Translations under genes and position numbers: made by a program
The notes under the pieces: generated by a model
Databases searched by the model: none
What the model was told of the DNA's origin: nothing
Seen by the model: the letters and a program-made list of their open reading frames with translations, nothing else
NCBI GenBank assembly: GCA_028551475.1
Contig: CM052358.1
Location: 16,785,938-16,849,937, forward strand
Direction of reading: 5' to 3'
DNA: 64,000 nucleotides
Source: Casuarina equisetifolia
Taxonomy: Eukaryota > Streptophyta > Magnoliopsida > Fagales > Casuarinaceae
Shown: positions 55,101-64,000 of the stretch, in pieces
Position numbering within the stretch: position 1 is the first letter of the stretch
Layout: each line of letters starts with the position of its first letter

Positions 55101-56397
55101 GTTGCCTAGATACAACTGTTGGATTCTCTGCAATGATAATGAGTTGCTTTGGATATCTTTCTAGGTGAAAGTGGCTGGCAGGAAAAGCTTGTGGAAAGTT
55201 GCTCCTGGTGACGCAGAAAGGTTATCAGGATTGGCCGTTGGTGACTGGGTCCGGTTGAAGCAATGCATGGGAACAAGACCTAGTTTTGAATGGAATAGTG
55301 TTGGGAAAGACAGCATAGCAGTAGTGCATAGCTTGCAGGATTATTCTTATTTAGAGTTGGTTTGTTGTTTTCGTAAGGGAAGATTTATTGTTCACTGCAC
55401 AGAAGTTGAAAAAGTTGCACGCATAAAAATTGGGCAGCATGTTGAGTTCCGTTCGGGATTGGTAGAACCAAGATGGGGATGGAGAGGTGCATGCCCCAAT
55501 TCCAGAGGTGTTGTAACTGCTGTAAATGCGGATGGGGAAATGAGAGTTTCATTCTTTAACTTGTCGGGCTTGTGGAGAGGAGATCCTGCTGATTTTGAAG
55601 TACAGAAGATGTTTGAAGCTGGAGAATGGGTAAAACTAAAAAATGATACTAGTGGATGGAGATCATTGCAACCTGGAAGCACTGGTATTGTACAAGGAGT
55701 AGGGTATCAAGGAAATGTATGTGATGGCACTGTCCTTGTTGGTTTCTGTGGAGAATCAGAACCATGGGCTGGCCAGACGTTCAAACTAGAAAGAGTAGAT
55801 AGGTTTGCAACTGGGCAACGGGTGAGGCTAAAGCCTAACGTAGAAGATCCAAGATTTGGGTGGTCAGGTCATTCACATGCAAGCATCGTTTCTATAACAG
55901 CGGTTGACGCAGATGGAAAAATAAGAGCAACCACTCCTACGAGCTCAAAGGCGTGGATGCTTGATCCATCAGAGGTGGAAGTGGTAGAAGAAGACACTAT
56001 AAAAACTGGAGATTGGGTAAGGGTTAAATCATCTGTGGTGACACCATTTCACCACTGGGGAGAAGTGACGAATAAGAGTGTTGGTGTGGTTCACCACATG
56101 GAGGAAGGTCAGCTTTGGGTGTCATTTTGCTTTATGGAGCGCCTCTGGATATGCAAGGAATGGGAGATGGAAAAGGTGGAGGCATTTAAGGTAGGTGACA
56201 CTGTCAGATTTAGAGAAGGACTTGTTACCCCAAGGTGGGGATGGGGCATGGAGACACTCGCTAGTGAGGGACAGGTAGTAGGAGTGGATGGTAATGGAAA
56301 GCTAAGAGTTAAGTTTAAATGGAGAGAAGGTCGACCCTGGATTGGAGACCCTGCTGATATGGTTCTTAACAGCAGCCCTAGTGGGAATTCCATGTAA
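40168..56397 (+). CDS. KEG: RING E3 ubiquitin ligase KEEP ON GOING (KEG)
   Basis: Sixteen exons: 40168-40865, 42512-42880, 42958-43182, 46872-46997, 47076-47412, 47500-47657, 49629-49786, 50187-50308, 50473-50607, 52662-52786, 52866-52970, 53090-53320, 53760-54093, 54423-54611, 54711-55016, 55165-56397. They join in frame into 1616 codons, against about 1625 in Arabidopsis KEG (At5g13530, from memory). Domains: C3HC4 RING (Cys15, 18, 34, His36, Cys39, 42, 60, 63); a kinase-like domain (about 125-415); ankyrin repeats (about 455-840); a dozen HERC2-like repeats (about 855-1600) with recurring GDWVR/K and W-P-D motifs. In Arabidopsis KEG ubiquitinates ABI5 and other partners at the trans-Golgi/early endosome and restrains ABA signalling. 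The kinase has Asn254 where HRD has Asp, and DYG (272-274) for DFG, as family members do. Intron 10 has a GC donor. Start ATG 40168 puts the RING at the usual distance. Confidence 0.96.
41217..41283. repeat. Pyrimidine-rich TTTTC repeat in KEG intron 1
   Basis: Several TTTTC units followed by T- and C-rich sequence, 350 bases after the exon-1 donor. Confidence 0.85.
46298..46320. repeat. TA microsatellite in KEG intron 3
   Basis: Short run of AT/TA dinucleotides in the longest KEG intron (43183-46871). That 3.7-kb intron otherwise shows no gene; the open frames at 44617-44889 and 45670-45921 have no known domain. Confidence 0.8.
51156..51202. repeat. 20-bp near-perfect inverted repeat in KEG intron 9
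   Basis: Left arm TAGAAGTATTGGTATATCAC (51156-51175) and right arm GTGATATGCCAATACTTCTA (51183-51202) are complementary except at one position, which would be a G-U pair in RNA. The loop is 7 bases (TTAAATT). In RNA this would be a stable hairpin. It could be a small foldback element remnant or a structured RNA; short for a plant miRNA precursor. Confidence 0.9.
52542..52580. repeat. TTG/CTG trinucleotide repeat in KEG intron 9
   Basis: TTG units, then six CTG, then TTG again, about 80 bases before the exon-10 acceptor at 52661. Confidence 0.9.
54346..54481 (+). repeat. Partial tandem duplication of the KEG exon-14 start
   Basis: CTAATACAGATTGGT at 54346 recurs at 54414. The copies run in parallel through ACCAAGTATGTGTAAAGAGA (real exon) and CACCTAGTATGTGTATAGAG (decoy), then CCAGATTTCCTT. 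The decoy lacks 13 bases and has an in-frame TAG. The real exon starts at 54423. Confidence 0.9.
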
Positions 56398-59300
56398 ACT
56401 TCGGAGGGTAAGAGGCCCGCAAGTCCAGGACTTTTCAGTTTGCAGATGCTGATTGGCATCAACAAACTACTGGGGTACAAAAGGTTTATAATTCATAATG
56501 GCATCAACAACTGATATGCGCCACGCGTAGGTGACTTAAGAAATCAATTCCTGTCCATTTTGTTTGTACTATATTTGAAGCACGACAGTAGATGTCGTTG
56601 GGCCTAACTATATAGAGTAGTCCCTGTTAGGTGGGGTGAATACCTTGTATATTTTCCATCTTTTATTAGCTTTTCTGTCGATTAACATGTATGTAGGTAT
56701 TTCTATGCTACTTGTAAAAGAGGAACGGTTAAATAGGTGTGTATATATATATCAACTCCTATATTCTGAAAATAGTATATTAATAACGTGTGTTTCGGAG
56801 TGTTAGGTTTTTGCTTTTTATTTTGTCCTTTTCGCGCTTCCCAAATGTCATCTTGATCTTCAGCTCATCAGCCAAAAGCTTGCCAAGTTGCGTATAAAAA
56901 AGTGGAGGGTTCCTACGGGTTCTTGATTTGCATCGATTAGCACAGGATCATACATCTCTCTCTACCTCTTTTCTGTAGGAGGAAAAAAAAAAAAACTTAT
57001 TGTTATTTTATGCATAGACTCAAGCTCACACACCTTATTATCAAACTTAAAACCTCTGAATCTAAGTAACTATTGCTCCCAACTGAGCCAAGTACTTATT
57101 CACGATTTATCACATCACTCTTATCGGTTTTTGTATATAAATACCCTCTATACATTCTCCACAGGAAAGCACAATCCATTAGGAAGCCTACAAGCCCACT
57201 TAGCAGATAGGAGGAGAAGTTGATGAAATTCCTGATGGGTTGAAAATTGTTTACTATAACATCCAAGGGAACTTCCTCACGAGAAACACACTTCCCACAA
57301 AAAAGCACAATTGTGTTAGGAGGCTTAGCCCATTATGATTTAAGGAGGAAGTCCACTCAAATAACTTAAGACAACAAGCTAAAAGCAAAATATAAAAAAG
57401 TTTTAGTTGTCAAGAAGAGGCACATATATGGAGAAAATAGAATTTATCTTTCATTAGTTTTCCTAACTCTAGCCGTTGTCATAATCTAGTAATAATTTTA
57501 TAGCACAGGAATATTATAGTATTCGTTAGACTTAGTTACTATCCATTCTTTGAATTTGAATTGTTCATGGGACTTTTATTATTATCTCTTATTTGGATTG
57601 GGATTAAATAGAATAATATAAGTTATTGTGCTTTACTTTCTCAAGAATTGTGTATTATGTTGATTATATTTATAGATTAGAGCACAAGTCCTAACAAACT
57701 GTCGCTTGAATTAGGAGAAGGGGGAACCAATGCAATGGTTTTTGTTTATAAATTCCCTGTACATATTCCTCGGCAAAGCACATTCCACTAGGAAGGCTTC
57801 AAGCCCACGTAGTAAATGAGTTGAAGTAGTGCTACTGGCTTGTGGGTTTTCCCAGCGAAAATCGAAGTGGGATAGGGGAGCGGCTTCTCAACACAAACAA
57901 TTTGCCCATCAAAGCCACCAGGCGTCGCCATCTTCTCAGCAGGTTTGGTCACTCCATGGGCAAGAACGTGTAAGAACAGGCCAACTCCTAAATCATTAGT
58001 CTGTTCCAGTCAGTAGACATGGGCTTTCGTAGGCCAGTCCGGTTCTTCTGGAAGGGCCAACAACCCACCAATCCAATGCTCCAAGGGCTACGGCTCTTGG
58101 GTACTCCATCACAGCCTATTGGGCCTTCTGTTGTTGCTTGACCTCGGCTCAGCCTATCAATAGAACAATATCAGAATGTGTTCAAGTTTATCGACCGTCC
58201 TAGGACCTTGTGAGCGAATATTTTGTTACACACATATATTGCACCATCCTTATACCTTTACAAATGTGCTTTATGTAACATTCTTTAGGTTTAACCTTAT
58301 ATTATATTGGAATAATTGTTTCTGTTTTTATATTTTCCTGAATTGTTTGACTGAGGATCCGATAGGCTCGAGTAAAGCTATTCTTATATCATTTTTTCCC
58401 ACTCCTAGATGGTACTTCCACCACGATGTCAAAACTTTTGTGTTCCAATTATCCTACTATGTATTTCCTTTTTCAAAAATAATGTATTATTGCTATGAAT
58501 GATGATTATAAAATTTGGTCATAGTGCCTTGGGCATTCATTATAGTGTACCTACATTGCCCATTGCAGATAGATTCATTCTCCAAATATGTACATGTGTC
58601 CCATACGCCAGCTAACAAAGTAGACGTTCTAGCTTCCTGGACAATCAAATTTTTCCCAATCTCAAATGGAAATTTTGGATCTTCATTGCACCCTAAGTCA
58701 TGATCACCCTTAGTATTTTCTAGTTGTTATGAATGATTTTTTGAATAGAATATAGACTTTTTTAATGCTTTTTAAAAGCCAAACTTATTCCATGATTTGT
58801 ACTTCTATCAATATAGCATGGACTTAGTTTGGGCTCACACACCACGATAGATTTGCTCTAACAACCAAAGAACATCCAAATGAATTACACATTTACACTT
58901 CCAAACAAAATAGAAGAGGAGAACACAAGTACCAACATCTTCTAGATGTCACGTAAGCATTAATACTTCAGTCACATTTTCAAATCCTTTGAAAGGAATA
59001 TATTTTTACTGGTTAATATCTACTACATATAAGAGATGACTTATCAGTTACTTTTTGGGCATCCACCTTCCGTTGGTTACCATAAAGTCTTCAATTGTTT
59101 GTTTTATAGCACTATACTTGATTACAACAAGTTCATTCCATGTGCTATTCCATATATCTTTATAGGATATCTACCACTTTAGAAAAGAGACTTGTATGAT
59201 TCTCCTACACTAAGTGAAGGATTCCGACCGACGAAGGCCAAAACCCTAAAAAAACAGAAGATGTTGCGGCCAGAGAGTAGGAAGGAGAACCAATTGTTTC

Positions 59301-60136
59301 CGGTCCTCAGGGGCTTCCTACTAAGCATTCATAAATTGTTGGCCTGGAACCGGGACTTTGCCCTTACAAATCTAAAAAGATGATTCGTTTCAGAACAAAC
59401 TTTCTTTTTACCTGTTGTTTCATGCATTGTTTGCTACAACGTTCTTCGCGGCTGCAAAGCTGTCAGTATATGGCTTAGAGAACACTCCTAAGCCAAAATC
59501 CCCCCTTGGATTCAAAGAAGGTTGTTATCCTTGGAAGTGGTGATGAAATGCAATCTTTGTCCTAAACTCTCTCCATGGTGTGGAATAAGATGCACTGATA
59601 TATTATATAGCAATAAATGCTGTCTACGAGATTTATGTGCTCGAATAGCCTTCTTGCAAACGCAAATGATCTTTTCTTGTTTCTTTTCCTAGTGCACAAT
59701 AAAGGAATTTTCTGTCGAAATTACTCTTATTTAAAATGTCGAATCCACATGATATTATTTCTTTTTCTTTCTGATTGACTGGATCGCCGTCAACTTTTTC
59801 TTTCCTTCTTATATTTTTGCTTCCCCTATTTACTTCTTCAATCACATTCCTAACCCGTCTTATACCAATGCAGTTATTCACTTGGCTTCCCCTTCTCTCC
59901 CAATTCAAATTCTCCCTCCATCTCCCACCCAACAAAAGTTTAGAATCTTGCTAGGCCTTTAATTGCCGGAAAGGCATATTACATTTTCCTTAAGAAAAAT
60001 GGCTTTCCTCTCTATCTCTCTTCCTCAATTCCTCTTCCCCTTCCCATTCCCATTCCCATTCCCATTTTTTGCCAAATCCAAAAAGCAGAGATGCACCGTC
60101 GATCGCACCAGAGAGAGCAAGTATGATGACCATTTA
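56398..60136. other. KEG 3' UTR and spacer to the CLT gene
   Basis: The KEG 3' UTR probably occupies the first few hundred bases. Between 57128 and 57830 a motif (AAAGCACAATCCATTAGGAAG, then CTACAAGCCCA; family forms) occurs about three times (57168, 57302, 57774). Open frames at 58176-58502, 58515-58703, 59192-59383 and 59633-59935 show no domain I can support. The right end should include the CLT 3' UTR. Confidence 0.45.
60041..60065. repeat. TTCCCA hexanucleotide repeat
   Basis: Four tandem TTCCCA units about 70 bases beyond the CLT stop codon, probably in its 3' UTR. Confidence 0.9.
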
Positions 60137-63100
60137 CTAGTTGGGAAGCGACGGAGAGGCACTAGAAGGAATTGGCGGTGTCCAAGCATAGACGAGCAAG
60201 CCCATAACAAGAACGACGGCTCCCGCGACAAAGCCTGGAGGAAGGGATGATGCAACACCAAGGTACGGTAGCGGCAATGTGAACACATAGACTGATATCG
60301 GCACTGCCATTTTAAAACCCATGGTGAGACCAGCATGTTATCCAAATTTATCCACAAACCATAAGTTTAAAGTTCAATGTTGGGTTGAAGAACATTAAAG
60401 ATACATCTGTAAAGTAGAAACCAATGCTGCTAAAACGTCACTGACTAATGCCTTATGAAGGCGAGGTTAATAAAAAATAGAAACATACTTGAACCTAAAA
60501 TACATTTAACCAGAATCCAAACTTCAAATTCCAAATTCTTACCACCATCCACAGCATCTATTCCATTTTCTTGCTACCCATCGACAGTATCTCTTCCAAC
60601 TTTAGAGAGGGAGAGTTCTTACATTCAACCCAACGAAGTAACCACTCATTGTATAAAGCCTAATATCGCTATTTGATTTATCAGATTAGTGCTAGAAGCT
60701 GGAAAAGGATAGTCCCATACTCCACAAAAGTGATCCTCATTTTATTAAACAATACCCTCATTTCATTATCACAAAGGAAACTCCAGCAGAGTCAGCATTT
60801 TGTGCATTATTTGTCTCATCAAACGCGTTAAGGCAGAGAGGGTTCTAGGTTGCATAGAAAAAAGAATTTGGTTGGAAGACACGGATCAAAATGAAAAAAG
60901 AATTGGAATGGTTGGCCCTAATTGAGCATGGAGATCTGCTTCATTACGTGAGTTAGACTATTGCTATGGAGAAAAATCCAACCTAATCCAAATGGCATTT
61001 TCACAAGAGTCATCTGCTTGCGTCAAACTGTTCACATTGTCCAGCCTGGTGGAATATGATCAATGGAAACGAGGACAAATCCACAAAACCAAGCAACAAT
61101 CTCAGTTTAGGCACTCTCTAGGTTGATTATCTTCAGGCTTACCACCCTTGAACACGACTTCCCTAGATAAACCACAACGTACCTGAAAATGTAGAGGCAA
61201 GAGAAGACACCACAGCCGAAGAGATCTTTAGCAGATACAGCAACGATATGTTAAAGCCCATGTTGACAAAAACAAACAGCAAAGGTAACAGTGGTGCACC
61301 CTCACATCCTGCAGCAAGTCAAATTTGATACAAATGGAATGAATAAATACAAACATATTTGAACCAAAAGATAACCAAGATAGGTAGAATGATTATCTGT
61401 ATACCAGGCCAATCCATGTCATACCAAGTTGTGGTTCTATCTCTTCAAATCTTATTTACTGGCAACATAGCCTTTCAGTACATGGAATTAGATACGGCCA
61501 GACAACTTTTACAACTATAATATACCACCACAGACAAGATGTAATAAACTTGAAAATGAAATACGATGCTGTTGTGAAGCAATTTCACCTTTATCATTCT
61601 TGAAACCTCTGTTCTTTTCCATATTATAAGTTTTGTGTATTTAGCAGAATGTTAAAAATCATTAAACACGACTCAATTGGAAATCCTACCATAAGCAGGT
61701 CTTCACCCCATATCTTTTAAGCCTAATATTCTTGACAAAAGCCAAGACCACCAAACCTGAATTTGGATTCTCTGATGCCTATAAAAGTTATACAGAGACT
61801 CTCTACCTTTTCCAAGATAAAGTATAATACTGTTGTAGATCTGAAAATCTGATGCTCTTTTCACCTCAAGTAGATAATCTTCATTTTCTAATCAATTCTA
61901 GTTTATATTTTTAAGTAATTCGGGCTGAGATATCAATGTTTTGAAGGAAGAGTCCAAATTGTGACAGCACAGTCAATTGCATATTGTAACTCACTAACAG
62001 TGTCCAGAGCACAAAATACTCAGGGGAATTATGCACGTATTCATTCCCGTCAGAGAATGGTTAGGCCAGGATAGATACTCACAATCGATGTTAAATGTGC
62101 AGCCGATTCATTCCAAGCTAAATGGGACAGGCTTGACCCTATGCTGTCGTTACTTGAGTCTGAGGACAAGACTTGCAAAAGTCAGCTGGTATGACATTCA
62201 TAGTGTGAAGGCTATCACCAAATGCTAGTCCAACTTAGGTGAGGTCCTGGGATAAGCCTGGAACAGCCGTAACTTGGGAATTTTGGCATGAAGTGGCCAC
62301 TCTCAAGACTTGAACATGTTCACTTGTGCTTTACAATCCAAGAATTTTATCATTGGCTTGAAGATGGTCAAAGGGGTTCATCAAGAGGCGGGAAGCAAGT
62401 ACTTTTTTCCTATGGGAATGTCTAGCCAATAGCCACCCCAAATATGTCATAATATAAGTTGTGATAAATCAGGTATTAACCTCGTTTACATAATTATGCA
62501 AATACCTCTTAAGTAATAGCTTATCAAGACCGTAATGTTTTATGATTCATACAACAATAATGAACTCCTTAGCTTCTTCTGTGAATCTGTCTTTCACAAA
62601 ATTTATTGATACTACTGAACATTGTGTAATTCATGGTAGTATGCTGCCAATAATTTGTGTTGCATAATTGATTCAGGCAGCCTATACTGCTGGAGAAAAT
62701 AAAAGACAAATACAATTTAAACAGATATTCTTCACTTCCACGAAGAAGAAAAACTAGCAGAATGCTTGCATTATCCAAAATAAGATGCACATGGTGTGCC
62801 TTAGAATTGGCAGCTACAAGTACAAAGACAGGTATATGAGGACATCTTACCCAAGATTGCAAGGTAACCACTTGCAATTACACCCTCGTACGCAACTAAG
62901 AAGATTTAGTTGAACTTTTAAAGTCAGGATGAGATGTAGAATTATGCTTCAAATAATTTTTTTTTAACCGCAGCAGACGTATTGTTCAAACTAGGGGATA
63001 AACCATCAGAATAAAGTATCGAAAGATAAATTCATTCATCAAACAAAACGAGATAGCTTTGCAAAGAAACTGTAGCATACCACTGGACAGAGTACCAAAG

Positions 63101-64000
63101 TTTAGAAAGCAAGATGCACCATTTCTAAGATATTCGGGCAGTTGAACAAATGGAATGCCCCATAATTTTGACAAAAAAGGTAGGAGAAGGCATATAAAGA
63201 GGGCCTGCAGCAAAAATAGATTCAAGTAACTTAGGCTTCCAATGATTTTGGTTAAGAGAAGTTATAATTCCAAACTACCTAAGTAATAAACTTCCGAATT
63301 CACACCAAGATACTTACTTGGAAGGCGGATCCATAGGAATTTACAACAAATAGGTCTACCGAACCTCCCTGTAAGAGATATCATGAAATCACATCTATAA
63401 ATTACTAAACTTGCTGAGATATTATTAATAACTGAAATTATGTTGGCGAGTTTATACGCCACAGCTTTGCCAGAAGCTTAAAGTCAAAAGCTTTTGAAAC
63501 CGTTTTCCTGTGAGCAGTTAGCTTTGGAACTTGCAAAAGAATAAAATCATTCTTTTCTTTAATAAAGTAAATGAAATAAGCCACTTCACATTGTGTTTTT
63601 CATGAAATTACTTTCGCTGGCAATCATATTTATTCTTATAACCCCTTTTCCTGAAGTAATTCAGGGAATAAGTGTGGTTTAAAACGCAAGAAAGAAAATT
63701 CATCTACGTCTGGTTATGGTTCTCAAATACACTGTCAATATAGGAACATTTAGTTTAAAGATTTTACTATCTTACAAACCTTTAATCGCTGGGCAGAATC
63801 CAAAAAGATTACTTCCTACAAAATGATAAACAATGCCCATTACTGTAGAGTAATACAAGGAAGAAACACGTGAAAGTTCAATAATCATTCAGAATAGCCA
63901 ACAACCTTCAGCACTGAATCAGCTGCTTGCAATAGAAATGAAACTATCATTAAGAGGCTCCAAAAAATACCAGCCTCCTTCAGTGAATTCCCCGCACTAG
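60137..64000 (-). CDS. CLT-like: CRT-like thiol/glutathione transporter, CLT type (3' half only)
   Basis: A plastid envelope carrier of the chloroquine-resistance-transporter-like family. In Arabidopsis CLT1-3 move glutathione precursors or glutathione between plastid and cytosol. Exons seen: about 63997 or beyond to 63906, 63815-63780, 63368-63318, 63204-63081, 61308-61183, 60303-60137 (stop TAG at 60137-60139). They join in frame at GT-AG sites. The translation has GIFWSLLMIVSFLLQAADSV, VDLFVVNSYGSAFQ, LLLPFLSKLWGIPF, a CEGAPLLPLLFVFVNMGFNI segment, LKISSAVVSSLAST and VYVFTLPLPYLGVASSLP. Several are hydrophobic membrane spans, and the order matches CLT C-terminal halves. The N-terminal half, transit peptide and start lie outside the window. 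The intron 61309-63080 is 1.8 kb. CLT1 or CLT3 is more likely than CLT2 given the CPK and STR12 neighbours. Confidence 0.92.

Noticed and set aside
58515..58703. Frame with DSFSKYVHVSHTPANKVDV, recalling a gypsy integrase start
   Set aside because: The likeness is short and the flanks show no other integrase or retroelement motif.
62820..62880. Open minus-strand piece reading AYEGVIASGYLAILG, at first taken for a transporter exon
   Set aside because: It lies inside the intron between the CLT exons 63204-63081 and 61308-61183, which join in frame without it.

Overview
The window is nuclear DNA of a woody, core-eudicot type plant. It is AT-rich, its genes are intron-rich with plant-type splice sites, and about 27 kb of decayed LTR retrotransposons lie beside a gene-dense segment. 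The proteins resemble dicot families closely, but I cannot fix the species from sequence alone.

Layout. Positions 1-1300 hold short open stretches on the minus strand that look like exons or remnants of a gene I do not recognise. Positions 1379-27174 are nested, mutated retroelements. First comes a copia element (1379-7263) with two LTRs, split by a 1.6-kb solo LTR (4790-6400). Next is a mosaic of gypsy and copia fragments (about 9.7-20.2 kb). Last is a gypsy element with both LTRs (22278-27174). All carry stops and frameshifts. 27.2-29.6 kb has no gene I can support.

The genic half holds four genes, each with its exon chain worked out by hand. (1) A calcium-dependent protein kinase of the CPK17/CPK34 type, minus strand, 29678-32981, 8 coding exons, 533 codons. 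(2) A parvulin (PpiC) plus rhodanese protein of the STR12 type, minus strand, 34715 to about 39158, 8 exons. (3) A KEEP ON GOING (KEG) E3 ubiquitin ligase, plus strand, 40168-56397, 16 exons, 1616 codons, with RING, kinase, ankyrin and HERC2-like repeats. (4) The 3' half of a CRT-like (CLT) plastid thiol transporter, minus strand, 60137 to beyond 64000. STR12 and KEG are divergent and share about 1 kb of upstream DNA.

The order CPK - STR12 - CLT matches my memory of Arabidopsis locus numbers (At5g19360, At5g19370, At5g19380; and At5g12180/At5g12170 for CPK17/CLT3). Here KEG lies between STR12 and CLT. I see no joint pathway for the four genes; the grouping looks like conserved synteny. I found no undescribed system. 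The most notable items are a GC-AG intron with a competing GT donor, a duplicated decoy exon start, and a 20-bp hairpin in a KEG intron, all in KEG, plus the unrecognised coding stretches at the left edge.
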